A stretch of DNA of 62,337 bases from JAVBKX01 sp031553835 (GTDB lineage Bacteria > Bacteroidota > Bacteroidia > Bacteroidales > Azobacteroidaceae): assembly GCA_031553835.1 (NCBI GenBank), contig JAVBKX010000033.1, positions 1 to 62,337 of the forward strand. Reading direction: 5' to 3'. Below are positions 44,401 to 53,058 of this stretch, piece by piece. The notes under the pieces were generated by a model, which worked only from the letters and a program-made list of their open reading frames with translations, was not told where the DNA came from and made no database searches. Each line of letters starts with the position of its first letter. The first letter of the stretch is position 1. The translations under genes and the position numbers were made by a program.

Positions 44401-44625
44401 GCTTGAATCCTCACAGGCAAAAGCCAGTCCGTAAAGCTCTGCCAAAATCCGGTTTTTCATTTCCCCGGTAGCATCCTTGGTAAAGGTAACCGCTAAAATA
44501 TGGCGATGCGCGTTGCTCTTTTTTTTGAGAAACAACGCAGCAATGTATTCCTGCGCCAAGGTATAAGTTTTTCCTGCGCCGGCCGATGCCTTATAAATTT
44601 TTAAGCTACCAATTGAATCCGACAT
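41431..44625 (-). CDS. AddA-like UvrD helicase with PD-(D/E)XK nuclease
   Basis: 1064 residues. Walker A ASAGAGKTYTLA is near residue 13-24; the UvrD motifs include VLIDEFQDTS (Walker B), ILTRTN, MTIHKSKGLQF and LNVLYVAFTRA. The C-terminal nuclease has RPDRILMNDRQTIIIDYKFG followed by KQLKEYI. The protein should unwind and trim DNA ends with the AddB-like partner for RecA loading. In this window the partner is 9 kb away on the same strand, with the plus-strand glycan cluster between. The start codon overlaps the porin gene by 20 nt. Confidence 0.88.
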   Translation of the reverse strand: MSDSIGSLKIYKASAGAGKTYTLAQEYIAALFLKKKSNAHRHILAVTFTKDATGEMKNRILAELYGLAFACEDSSGFLQSVQQTLIRSGHPMSPEEIKEKAGKALWEILHDYSRLHITTIDSFFQKVLRNLARELGKGSRFNLEMNSNKVLSDAVKAMIEKANENIQLLNWLTTYIENKLDEGSNWRIDKEIFSFSQCIYNEYFQEHEAALHAQLEKNPKLITQTWELHNQILKDCKIFFTTSWATVCKILDDNLLTLSDFSRSGTAINFFRKLAEDHKAEINKTVADCRENPEKWPAAGTLKRTEIISLAEKSFIPLLNQSVEALHKYNTSRMITKNLHQLGLIWDVTKEIDEQNAENNRFMLADTALFLNRMIDNADAPFIYEKIGAEIQHVLIDEFQDTSLLQWKNFKTLLSEILAHNYFSLIVGDVKQSIYRWRNGDWSILNNIGQELSVHPETLKYNFRSEQEIVHFNNQFFTHAAKLLNESYQDLFEDISASPFITSYDPADVVQLRKKNDELGYVSVQFIAPKEKENSYTELVLDQLIQQLQLLRKKGIPAPEICILTRTNVQITRIAAYLSEQKQLFPELALDCYLNIVSADAFQLSSSPTLRIIIEALRCLSDPDNPIYRTQLLEFINREKPDFQIPDLSNQLAGMPLFELTGHLFRLFELESVSGQSSYLFTFFDAMGNYLKDNPADIPTFLKYWNEELQHKSIPQNNAVSGIRAMTIHKSKGLQFHTVIVPFCDWSLFPNAKDTTVWCGSKDGLYELELLPVPYSANMADTVFSEEYEKETGQSWMDNLNVLYVAFTRAVQNLFILSKAKSTLKAGSKIQTVSDLLQLSVSQLDGLFNEDDLSYKKGTLTYISNEKKEISDNLLKKTPDTFTIDFASYAFDSGKSIFKQSNQSQAFIHSENDDSRLQNEYIRNGNIMHALFANINTAEDIESAVDALIFDGIIALPDKALYIEKMNKAISNPLVQDWFSNNYEIRNECPVIVSDQGTITTKRPDRILMNDRQTIIIDYKFGEPKQSHQKQLKEYIDLLKSMNYPHISAYLWYVEEANILPVEN

Positions 44626-45616
44626 TCACATAGAGTTCGTGTAATGGCCCTGTTTTATCGCTAAATATATATTTGTAATTGGGCGCAATTCGCAATTGTT
44701 TGATCGGCTTGAATTCGATTCCGCCTATCACCAGGTCCCGGGCTTCCAAGAACCATGCGCGGCTATTGTTGTTTTTTGAATCAACCCGATCGTACCGTGC
44801 AAATATACTCCATTTTTTCGAGACCGGAGCATCAGCATAAATGGAATATCCGTAATAATCATTTTTGTCGACAAATGCTTTATTGGCCTGGTAATTGTAT
44901 TCAGCGCCAATGGAAAAACGGTTATGTGCATATCCGGAGAAAATTGCAATGGTTTGTTGATTTTTTTGAAAGACAGTACCCGTGTCGTTTTTTTGACGAA
45001 TATCACCATATACCCTGAAGGTCAATCCTTGCACCGGTTTGGCTGTAATTCCTAATCCGTAACGGTATTTATTGTCGGCATTCAGGTGTTTGTAACCTTC
45101 ACCATTTGTAAAACTTACATCGGCGCTTATTCCGGATGACATTTGACAGGCAATGGAAATGCCCATATCAGCGCTGGGCCCCATTTTGTACAAATCCTGA
45201 TAAGATGGAGCGATGTAGCGGCGTCCCCAGAATTTTTCCTGAATATCGAATTCCAGGGTGCTGATAAGACCTCCATTGATAATAAAACCATTGTGTTTCC
45301 ATGAAAGAAATGCATTTTTGAGAATCACATCCCGCTGCATGGTTTTCAAAACAGATTCTTCCGGAGAAATGCCTGCATCCACAACGGCTTTTCCGCTCAA
45401 TGTTTCCGATAGTTTGAACTGATATCCCAAATAAGCGCGGGTGAGGCTAAAGCCCGAAAGATGATTGTGTTCCCCCAATCCTGCATGGTAATTGGCAAAT
45501 ATGGTGATGACCGGACTTCCTGAAATTTTGAATTCCGGTTGATTTTCGTCTTCTTGAGCAAAGAGCGCTTGAATCGTACACAGGCAAACAATGATTAAAC
45601 TGAATTTTCCTTTCAT
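44606..45616 (-). CDS. Outer-membrane beta-barrel porin
   Basis: 336 residues with a signal peptide ending ALFAQ. Alternating aromatic/hydrophobic strands through the sequence (FANYHAGLGEHNHLSGFSL, AFLSWKHNGFIINGG, ARYDRVDSKNNNS) and a final strand ELYVNVGFNW ending in Trp indicate a phosphate-selective-porin-like barrel. Substrate unknown. Its 3' end overlaps the helicase gene; the two are likely cotranscribed by position rather than by function. Confidence 0.75.
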   Translation of the reverse strand: MKGKFSLIIVCLCTIQALFAQEDENQPEFKISGSPVITIFANYHAGLGEHNHLSGFSLTRAYLGYQFKLSETLSGKAVVDAGISPEESVLKTMQRDVILKNAFLSWKHNGFIINGGLISTLEFDIQEKFWGRRYIAPSYQDLYKMGPSADMGISIACQMSSGISADVSFTNGEGYKHLNADNKYRYGLGITAKPVQGLTFRVYGDIRQKNDTGTVFQKNQQTIAIFSGYAHNRFSIGAEYNYQANKAFVDKNDYYGYSIYADAPVSKKWSIFARYDRVDSKNNNSRAWFLEARDLVIGGIEFKPIKQLRIAPNYKYIFSDKTGPLHELYVNVGFNW

Positions 45617-45822
45617 AGTTTATTATTAAAATTGACGATAATTATAATATTGTTTATTAATGATCAAGTAAAAATTTGTCAAAATAAAAAAATAATTACT
45701 ATAATATTCCTGTCGAAAGCGACAAGTCTCAAAGTGAAGTCTCATTTTGCTGATGCAAAACTATGATGGAAAGATTACAAGAAAATGTCAAAAATGTTTC
45801 GAAAAAGTTACAATTTACATAT

Positions 45823-45830
45823 TACTTTTG
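45823..45830 (+). promoter_or_regulatory. -7 box (TACTTTTG) deciding the start of the YgjP-like gene
   Basis: Exact TAnnTTTG match 16 nt before the ATG at 45847. Because it lies inside the longer frame that begins at 45763, the downstream ATG is the likely start. Confidence 0.6.
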
Positions 45831-45846
45831 TAAGAAATTTCAAAAA

Positions 45847-46410
45847 ATGCAGCAAACAATTGAAGACCCGGAATTCGGATCCATCATATTACGAAAGAAT
45901 GCACGTTCACACCGGTACTCTATTCGGGTCAAACGGGGCAAAGTAACCGTTGTATTGCCTGTTTCCGGAAATTATGACATTGCATTGGAATTTCTCAATG
46001 AAAAACGGTTGGTAATACAACAATATATTGCACAACAGCGGGATGCAATGCAAGAATGTACAGTAGAGGAAACAATGGCATTGTGGACGCAAGCGCACCG
46101 GTATTTGCCAAATCGTTTGCGGGAACTGGCCATCTGGCATCATTTTCAATATACGACAGTCAGGATCAATCGCAGCCGGACGCGCTGGGGCTCCTGTACT
46201 TCCCGTAAATCCATCAATTTGTCCTATCGTCTGATGGCTTTGCCCGTTCATTTGATTGACTATGTACTTCTGCATGAACTCTGCCACACAGTACACATGA
46301 ATCATGGCGCTGAGTTTTGGAAGTTGATGAATCTGGTTTGTGAGGGGAAAGCCTTGCAGTTAAGGAAGGAATTGCGGAAGTGTCAACAACAAAATATGCC
46401 CGGCGATTAA
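45847..46410 (+). CDS. YgjP-like (DUF45) metallohydrolase
   Basis: 187 residues from the ATG at 45847, chosen because of the promoter box at 45823. The N terminus runs RKNARSHRYSIRVKRGKVTV; TRWGSCTSRKSINLSYRLM and the metal site HELCHTVHMNHGAEFW (HExxH-like with a third ligand) follow. The family is related to SprT/WLM proteases; in bacteria it is often found with restriction genes or alone. Function is unproven. The stop lies inside the bidirectional terminator shared with the convergent anchor-L gene. Confidence 0.85.
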   Translation: MQQTIEDPEFGSIILRKNARSHRYSIRVKRGKVTVVLPVSGNYDIALEFLNEKRLVIQQYIAQQRDAMQECTVEETMALWTQAHRYLPNRLRELAIWHHFQYTTVRINRSRTRWGSCTSRKSINLSYRLMALPVHLIDYVLLHELCHTVHMNHGAEFWKLMNLVCEGKALQLRKELRKCQQQNMPGD

Positions 46411-46430
46411 TTATCAATCACCGGGCATAT
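46394..46430. terminator. Bidirectional terminator between convergent genes
   Basis: ATATGCCCGG (46394-46403) pairs perfectly with CCGGGCATAT (46421-46430), GATT/AATC extending the stem inside. It overlaps the last codons of the YgjP-like gene and lies 52 nt from the end of the anchor-L gene on the other strand. Confidence 0.8.
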
Positions 46431-46481
46431 CAAAAACAAATAAAAAATATCACGGGAAATATTAAGTACTCAAGCAACACA

Positions 46482-49400
46482 TCACTTTATGATAATTTTA
46501 TTTGTTTTTTGATCTCCGTTTTGCAATTGTACTACTACTAAATAAGCTCCATTAGCAAGAGGCAGTTCGCTGGAAAAATGATATTGATGCGGCTGTTTCG
46601 ACCACACCCTGATGCCTTGCAGATTGAAAACTGCCACCTCTTGAATTTCTATAGAAGACGATACGGAAAAGGTATTCCCGACAGTATATACATTGACCGC
46701 ATCATCCGTTACAATGTCGTTGATTCCTAAAGCAACTCCTCCTACATGTAGTCTGAAGCGATGTTCCAGATCTTCTCCTGTATTAGCATTGAATGTGTAT
46801 GTAGGTGTTTCGAATAAATTAACTACCTGATTAGTAACGGCATCTGATAAATGTAAAGATTCAACCTCTAACCGGTCCAGTCCTTCAAAACTCAATTCAT
46901 AATTGCCTTGTGCGTTACACATGATGCCCAACCGGAGAGCGGTGTTACCAGGAATATATTGTATTGTATTCTTTTCTCCTTGCGCATCTAATGAATAAAT
47001 CTGCGGAATGCCGGGATTGTCGGTCGAAAATAACCGGGAAACATTACTGTTGATATCAGGATTGAAAGATAACAACAGCCAGCTGCTTCCGGATGCGTTG
47101 GATACATTGATTTTGACCAAATTATCTGTCATTTCGTTTGTTGACCGCAATTGATGGTTTCCGGAACGAAGGATCGACATGTCTTTGGTGAATGTCAGAG
47201 ACGCTTCGCTGTTCATTGTGCCTTTCGGTTTAATGAAAACTGCCTGGAACGAAGCAATGGGAGGAGGATTTACTCCAATGGAATAAGTTTCAAAAGCTCC
47301 ATTGGAGTATAGCCGGTAAAAATTTTCTAATTTTCCGGAGTTGTCATTGAAGAATTTTACAAAATCCAAACTGGAAATAAATGGATTACCTACCATTACT
47401 TCGTCAATTTGAGAATCTCCGTCTTTGTCAACCACCGGCACTTTTACAATAAAGTTCTCCTGGGGCTGGTTGCTTGCATTTTCAAATACAAAACGATATG
47501 CTTCATTTTCGCGGGCGATTTCGTCAAATTTATCATAAGCAATTGTCATCGCAGCAGTATGTTCGTTGTAATAGTAGAAACGACTTTTTTTGTTTCCTGA
47601 CATGTATGTATGCAGGCGATGTTCATTATCAAGAGTCGGATTTTCGAAGAAAGGTACTTGAATGATTCCCTTTAAATTGTTGAGATGCATGTGGTCGCTT
47701 TCGCCCAACACTCCTGAATGGTATCCGGGAGCGTAAAAACTAATAGAATAATGTAAACGAGCGCCTAATTCAAGAGCCACCGTTTCTTGTGGATCGTACC
47801 AACCTCCGCTCAAAACACCGGAATGGTCGCGAGAAGATTTGAATCCACGTTGCCAGGTATTGGGGAATCCTCCCATGGCAAAGTCACCGGTTACCATTTT
47901 TTTCAATGGAGCCGCCAATGCATACCAGCGGTCGCGATTCATAGCGGCGGCAGAATAAGGATCTCCATCCGTTTTATATGTATTTCCGCTAAAATATCCT
48001 ACATTATAATCGACAAAAGCTTTGTTGTAGGTTAAATAATGAGGTTTTGCCACTTCTGCTCCGAAGTGAAAATAAATATTGTCACAAACCGGTTCGCCAT
48101 AAAGGGAAGTGCGGGGCGAACTGGTTACATCCAGTGAAGGATATTTTGATGCATTGCCCGGAATATGAACTGTTACACAATTCATGGGAACAGCAGCATA
48201 AGCCTGATTATCTGCATTTCTCCAGTTTTGTGGATTATTCCAGTTGTTGTCGGTTGCAGTCTGGCTCCAACGCATAATCGGGGAGATATTTTCTACTTGT
48301 GCTATCGACGATAATATGTCACAGCTCACGGAATCTTTTACCAGTACTTTGAAGTTTCCGGCAGGCAGACCGGTTGCAGTTCCCGTTTGCAAATATTTCC
48401 AGGTGCTCCCGTTGTCGGTACTCATTTTGGCGCTGGGGGAACCTCCTGTGAAAGAATAGGAGACTGCTCCCTGGTTTTGATTTTGGCAGGTAGGTCTCGC
48501 CGTCAAAGTGGTTTTGACTTTGTTATATACAGTAACTGTTCTTTCCATTGGTTCACCGCAACCATCGATTTCTCCTGTTACTTTAAATGTCATATTATTT
48601 GACGGGAGCGGAGATAATACCTTATAAGGAATATCGTAATTGATCGTGTTGGCAGGAATGGTAACACTGGAAGGAAGATTCGAGCCATTCAATTGTTTAA
48701 TGTAAGGAAGCGCAGTCCCGGAATAGTTCAGTTGTACGACCGTTGGGGTGGCGACTGGATTTATTCCGATGGAGAGTTTCTGGTGGTCGCATCCTTCAAA
48801 GGCACAATTGACGTTTTTTGTTTCTCCCACGTGATTAGAAATCCCTAATCCCATATCGAAACTGCCGGCACGGAGGAATACACCTGAGCCCCAGGAGCTG
48901 TCACCAACATTGGCTATAGCAATCTTCATGTGATATTGTTGACCGGGAATAACAGTCGTTTTAGCAGTTAAAATAACAGTCCTTCCATCGTACTCCATAC
49001 AAGAAACGCCGGAATAGTTTGCAACATAGTATTCCGGGTGTACAGGGCCTCTGTCAACAGGATCTGGCAAAGGATCTGATGGATTGTTAGTGGCATTCCG
49101 ATATCCGTTATTAACATTATTGATCGTCACAGGGGTCCCATCCGGTAATACTGCAATGTTAATAGCCTGATTCGTATAAGATCCTGAGATACCGGGACCG
49201 CTAACGAAAAAGCCAAAAACATCATTGTACTGCGAATGTGCATATTCCGGATATTCTTCTGATGCAAAAATGTAATCGAAAGACACTTCAGACTGTAATG
49301 GAATAAAGTCAAACTCAAGGATAGATATAGAATTCACCAGACCTTGATTAAGAAGGGCTTGCAGGTCGCTGTCATTACCAGGATAACCTCCAGACATGCC

Positions 49401-50276
49401 ATTGTAAGCAGAGTTAGGTCCCTCGGCATTATAAGTTCCTGCTCCATTGACAGGTCCTGTCCCTAAAAGAATACCATCATCCATTCCCAAACATTCGGCA
49501 TGGCTGAAATAAGCTAATGGTCGAAAGTCATTCTCCCATGTTTTAGTACTTTGATTCCACCCTATACCGGTATATTTTACATTAGAAACATTACCCGAAG
49601 TGCCGCAGGATCCACCTCCGGTGTTAATAAATATATTGCGGACATAGTCTTCCGGAGTATAATTCAAATGCTCTCTTGCAACTTGAATGCCGTCAGCATG
49701 CCCCGAACCTCTTAGTATGTAAGGAATCCCGTCATGGAGTTGTTTGGCTACTACAGTTGCTCTTTCTATAGCCATAGTTTCAGGAACGCCCATTGCAATA
49801 TATTTTTCTTTTAGCATGGCGAAGTCTTCTTCCAGTGTTTGTGCCTGTAAGGCATTGGGAAGGAAGGCAGAGCACATCAACATAATAATTATGATACGCA
49901 GTTTTTTATCCGTTTCCCGTCTTTTAAAAAAACGCCAGATGGAATATACCAGCACCAGGCTCAATAAAATCCAATGGCCATTGGAAATAGGAAGACCTCC
50001 GATAGGATTGCCTCCGGGGCCATAGAGAACAGGATTGTCTCCATTTTGTAAAGAAGGAGAAACAGGCGAGAACGGAGAATACGGAGTGTACATTGATCCG
50101 GCCGATTGTCCTACCGCCGTTGTAGTGGAATTCCACACAATTCCATTTGATTCAGGAGAAGGGGGAACGTCAGAAAATGGCTGGGCCAATGCTGTGAAAA
50201 ATGGGATGAATAGTGCGGTGAAACACAGTCTCACAGCCCTATTGCTAAAGGCATGAAAAATTCTTGAAGTTTTCAT
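46482..50276 (-). CDS. T9SS-exported choice-of-anchor-L protein, paralogue 2
   Basis: 1264 residues, with the same architecture as the 14002 protein. Signal peptide ending FFTALAQ; linker with PYSPFSPVSPSLQNG and YGPGGNPIGGLPI; helix WILLSLVLVYSIWRF followed by FKRRETDKK; a second signal-like stretch ending LPNALQAQ; the anchor-L domain (YTPEDYVRNIFI, SNVKYTG, FDYIFASEEYPEY); a long beta region with NRDRWYALAAPLKK and WQRGFKSSR; and a T9SS tail (NGAYLVVVQLQNGDQKTNKI). Differences from the paralogue are scattered, so this is an old duplication. Upstream (50277-50560) there is no other gene. Confidence 0.8.
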   Translation of the reverse strand: MKTSRIFHAFSNRAVRLCFTALFIPFFTALAQPFSDVPPSPESNGIVWNSTTTAVGQSAGSMYTPYSPFSPVSPSLQNGDNPVLYGPGGNPIGGLPISNGHWILLSLVLVYSIWRFFKRRETDKKLRIIIIMLMCSAFLPNALQAQTLEEDFAMLKEKYIAMGVPETMAIERATVVAKQLHDGIPYILRGSGHADGIQVAREHLNYTPEDYVRNIFINTGGGSCGTSGNVSNVKYTGIGWNQSTKTWENDFRPLAYFSHAECLGMDDGILLGTGPVNGAGTYNAEGPNSAYNGMSGGYPGNDSDLQALLNQGLVNSISILEFDFIPLQSEVSFDYIFASEEYPEYAHSQYNDVFGFFVSGPGISGSYTNQAINIAVLPDGTPVTINNVNNGYRNATNNPSDPLPDPVDRGPVHPEYYVANYSGVSCMEYDGRTVILTAKTTVIPGQQYHMKIAIANVGDSSWGSGVFLRAGSFDMGLGISNHVGETKNVNCAFEGCDHQKLSIGINPVATPTVVQLNYSGTALPYIKQLNGSNLPSSVTIPANTINYDIPYKVLSPLPSNNMTFKVTGEIDGCGEPMERTVTVYNKVKTTLTARPTCQNQNQGAVSYSFTGGSPSAKMSTDNGSTWKYLQTGTATGLPAGNFKVLVKDSVSCDILSSIAQVENISPIMRWSQTATDNNWNNPQNWRNADNQAYAAVPMNCVTVHIPGNASKYPSLDVTSSPRTSLYGEPVCDNIYFHFGAEVAKPHYLTYNKAFVDYNVGYFSGNTYKTDGDPYSAAAMNRDRWYALAAPLKKMVTGDFAMGGFPNTWQRGFKSSRDHSGVLSGGWYDPQETVALELGARLHYSISFYAPGYHSGVLGESDHMHLNNLKGIIQVPFFENPTLDNEHRLHTYMSGNKKSRFYYYNEHTAAMTIAYDKFDEIARENEAYRFVFENASNQPQENFIVKVPVVDKDGDSQIDEVMVGNPFISSLDFVKFFNDNSGKLENFYRLYSNGAFETYSIGVNPPPIASFQAVFIKPKGTMNSEASLTFTKDMSILRSGNHQLRSTNEMTDNLVKINVSNASGSSWLLLSFNPDINSNVSRLFSTDNPGIPQIYSLDAQGEKNTIQYIPGNTALRLGIMCNAQGNYELSFEGLDRLEVESLHLSDAVTNQVVNLFETPTYTFNANTGEDLEHRFRLHVGGVALGINDIVTDDAVNVYTVGNTFSVSSSIEIQEVAVFNLQGIRVWSKQPHQYHFSSELPLANGAYLVVVQLQNGDQKTNKIIIK

Positions 50277-50495
50277 AAGCTAATGTGTATGCGTGAGTTA
50301 ATAATATTAACTAATTTTGTGCGTCGTAATAGGTAAAAACCTTCTTAAAGGAAAAGCAAAAATTATGCCGTATTTGGTTTTTTTATCTTAAAATTTAATA
50401 ATGTTATATAGTGTCTATGATCCGTTTTAACAGGAATTTTCATCTGAAAGCGAACAACATTTTTTGAGAATCATTGTTTTGAATATAAATAATGA

Positions 50496-50525
50496 TTGAT
50501 AAAATAGAAATTCGGTTTATCTTTG
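50496..50525 (+). promoter_or_regulatory. Promoter of rsfS-ftsH
   Basis: TTG at 50496-50498 and TATCTTTG at 50518-50525 with 19 bp between: a textbook Bacteroidetes -33/-7 pair, 35 nt before the rsfS start. Confidence 0.75.
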
Positions 50526-50560
50526 TACCCCAAACTTTATTGAAATATCAAAAAATATAA

Positions 50561-50920
50561 ATGACAGAAACAGAAGCATTAGTAGAAAAGATTATCGAAG
50601 GTTTACAGGAAAAAAAAGGAAAGAGGATTACAACGTTGAATCTGGAAAATATCCCAGGTTCTATCTGCCAATATTTTATTATATGCGAAGGGAACACGCC
50701 CACCCAGGTGTCGGCATTATCTGATTCTGTATGGGATATGGTTTCTATTGCATTGAAAGAAAGGCCTTTAGGTGCGATTGGGATGAGTGAGGCCCAGTGG
50801 ATTGCAATGGATTATGGAACCGTTATTTTACATATTTTTCTTCCTGAAATGAGAGCATATTACAATTTGGAAAACTTATGGGCTGATGCTCAAATGAATG
50901 AAATTCCCGATATATTATGA
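50561..50920 (+). CDS. rsfS: Ribosomal silencing factor RsfS
   Basis: 119 residues, the normal length. Family features: ALVEKIIEGLQEKKGKRI at the start, FIICEGNTPTQVSALSDSV, and the conserved AQWIAMDYGTVILHIF with the core W-x-x-x-D-Y-G. It binds ribosomal protein uL14 on the large subunit and blocks subunit joining in starvation. Stop overlaps the ftsH start by 4 nt. Confidence 0.93.
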   Translation: MTETEALVEKIIEGLQEKKGKRITTLNLENIPGSICQYFIICEGNTPTQVSALSDSVWDMVSIALKERPLGAIGMSEAQWIAMDYGTVILHIFLPEMRAYYNLENLWADAQMNEIPDIL

Positions 50921-53034
50921 CCAACAACAGCAGCAATAACAACAAAAAACTTTCACCGCCAACACCTCCTGAAAATGGAGGTCCAGGTAAGTTCAAATTT
51001 AATTTAAATTGGTTGTATATCCTGATCATTGCGATGTTGGTCGGGATTTTCCTGACCAATAACAGTTCGTCGATTCAGGATAAAAAAGTAAACTGGACAG
51101 AGTTTGGAAAACTGGCTCAGGATAATGTGTTTAGCAAAATGATGGTTTACAAACGAAAGGATTTAGCGGTTGCGACTGTAAAACCACAATTTGTAAAAAC
51201 GATTTTTGAACAGGATAGTGTGCCTAATGCATTTATTCCCAATTCATTGTCGAAGAAAGTAACTCCCACCGAATATACAGTTTCCGTAACAGTGCCTTCG
51301 GTCGATGCCTTTAATGAAAAATATGCAGCATTAGTAGCCAATAATCAGATTGATGCTATTGTTGATTATGATGAAGGGCGTGATCCCATCTGGGATATTT
51401 TTTTAACCTTCGGTCCATTTGTCCTGATCATCGTCATTTGGATTTTCCTGATGCGCCGGATGTCCGGTGGCGCCGGTGGCGGCGTTTTCAGTGTAGGCCG
51501 GTCTAAGGCGCAAATCTATGATAAAACAAGCCAGGTAAAGAAAGTTACCTTTAAAGATGTTGCCGGTTTGTCGGAAGCCAAACAGGAAGTGGAAGAGATT
51601 GTCGATTTTCTGAAAACTCCGTCCAAATATACCAATTTAGGAGGGAAAATACCTAAAGGAGCATTGTTGGTAGGACCTCCGGGAACAGGAAAAACGTTGT
51701 TGGCCAAGGCCGTTGCCGGGGAAGCCGATGTTCCTTTCTTCTCTCTTTCGGGATCCGATTTTGTGGAAATGTTTGTCGGAGTAGGGGCGTCGCGTGTCAG
51801 GGATTTATTCCGCCAGGCAAAAGAGAAATCACCTTGTATTATTTTCATTGATGAAATAGACGCTGTGGGACGGGCGAGAGGGCGTCATCCGAATATGGGC
51901 GCCAACGATGAACGGGAAAACACCCTGAACCAGTTGCTGACGGAAATGGATGGTTTTGGCTCCAATAGCGGAGTGATCATCCTTGCGGCAACCAACCGTG
52001 CCGATATTTTGGATAAAGCGCTGTTGCGGGCGGGCCGCTTTGACCGTCAGATCACTGTTGACTTACCGGAGCTAAACGACCGGAAAGAGATTTTTATCGT
52101 ACACTTACGTAATATCAAAATAGATTCTTCCGTTGATACTGAATTTTTGGCGCGGCAAACGCCGGGATTTTCAGGAGCGGATATTGCAAACGTTTGTAAT
52201 GAAGCTGCTTTGATCGCTGCACGAAATAACAAAGAATTTGTTACACGGGAAGATTTTATGAATGCAGTGGACAGGATAGTAGGCGGTTTGGAGAAAAAAT
52301 CTAAAATAACCACTTTGGAAGAACGGAAATCCATAGCGATTCATGAGGCGGGACATGCTACGTTGAGTTGGATGCTCGAACATGCTAATCCTTTGGTCAA
52401 AGTCACCATTGTGCCTAGGGGTAAAGCGTTAGGAGCAGCGTGGTATCTGCCGGAAGAGCGTCAAATTACCACATACGAACAATTACAGGATGAGATGTGC
52501 GCCACATTAGGCGGGCGCGCTGCTGAAGACCTGGTATTGGGACGTATTTCTACCGGCGCTATGAATGATTTGGAAAGGGTAACCAAACAAGCCATTGCAA
52601 TGGTCACTTATTTTGGTATGAGTGAATTGCTGCCCAACCTTAATTATTATGATGCGACCGGACAGGATTGGGGTTTTAATAAACCGTATAGCGATGAAAC
52701 AGCTTCGCTGATCGATTCGGAAGTGAAACGGATTGTTAGTGAGCAATATGAGCGAGCTAAGGCGATGCTGAAAGAAAATGCGGCAGGCCATGAAGCATTA
52801 TATACTTTGTTGCTGGAAAAAGAAGTCATTTATGCGGATGATTTAGAGCATGTTTTTGGGAAACGGAAATGGCTTTCTCGTTCACAGGAAATCATGGCGC
52901 TGCAAGAATTGTCTAATCCCGATGAGGCTGCGTTTAATTCAGGTGAGCGGCAACCTCAGGAAGGAAATGTTGAAGAAGCTGGGAAAAACGAAGAGAAAAA
53001 GTCTGCTCCTGAAGAGGAGACTTTGCCTGAATAA
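50917..53034 (+). CDS. ftsH: ATP-dependent zinc metalloprotease FtsH
   Basis: 705 residues. Two membrane spans (LNWLYILIIAMLVGIFL and WDIFLTFGPFVLIIVIWIF) frame a small periplasmic domain. The AAA module has GPPGTGKT, the pore motif (FVEMFVGVGASRVRD), Walker B IIFIDEIDAVG and the SRH (NQLLTEMDGF, AGRFDRQ). The metallopeptidase site is HEAGH at 476-480. The tail is long, Glu/Pro-rich and unrelated to catalysis. It degrades misfolded membrane proteins and regulators. Sits with rsfS as in many Bacteroidetes. Confidence 0.97.
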   Translation: MTNNSSNNNKKLSPPTPPENGGPGKFKFNLNWLYILIIAMLVGIFLTNNSSSIQDKKVNWTEFGKLAQDNVFSKMMVYKRKDLAVATVKPQFVKTIFEQDSVPNAFIPNSLSKKVTPTEYTVSVTVPSVDAFNEKYAALVANNQIDAIVDYDEGRDPIWDIFLTFGPFVLIIVIWIFLMRRMSGGAGGGVFSVGRSKAQIYDKTSQVKKVTFKDVAGLSEAKQEVEEIVDFLKTPSKYTNLGGKIPKGALLVGPPGTGKTLLAKAVAGEADVPFFSLSGSDFVEMFVGVGASRVRDLFRQAKEKSPCIIFIDEIDAVGRARGRHPNMGANDERENTLNQLLTEMDGFGSNSGVIILAATNRADILDKALLRAGRFDRQITVDLPELNDRKEIFIVHLRNIKIDSSVDTEFLARQTPGFSGADIANVCNEAALIAARNNKEFVTREDFMNAVDRIVGGLEKKSKITTLEERKSIAIHEAGHATLSWMLEHANPLVKVTIVPRGKALGAAWYLPEERQITTYEQLQDEMCATLGGRAAEDLVLGRISTGAMNDLERVTKQAIAMVTYFGMSELLPNLNYYDATGQDWGFNKPYSDETASLIDSEVKRIVSEQYERAKAMLKENAAGHEALYTLLLEKEVIYADDLEHVFGKRKWLSRSQEIMALQELSNPDEAAFNSGERQPQEGNVEEAGKNEEKKSAPEEETLPE

Positions 53035-53058
53035 AACCACTAAACTAAAACGATAAAA

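Noticed and set aside
45127..45315. Minus-strand small frames within the porin gene
   Set aside because: Overlap the porin in another frame and have no start context or family likeness; the barrel pattern of the porin is clear.
45763..45846. Upstream ATG for the YgjP-like protein
   Set aside because: A consensus promoter box lies between it and the ATG at 45847, so the first 28 codons would not be in the main transcript.
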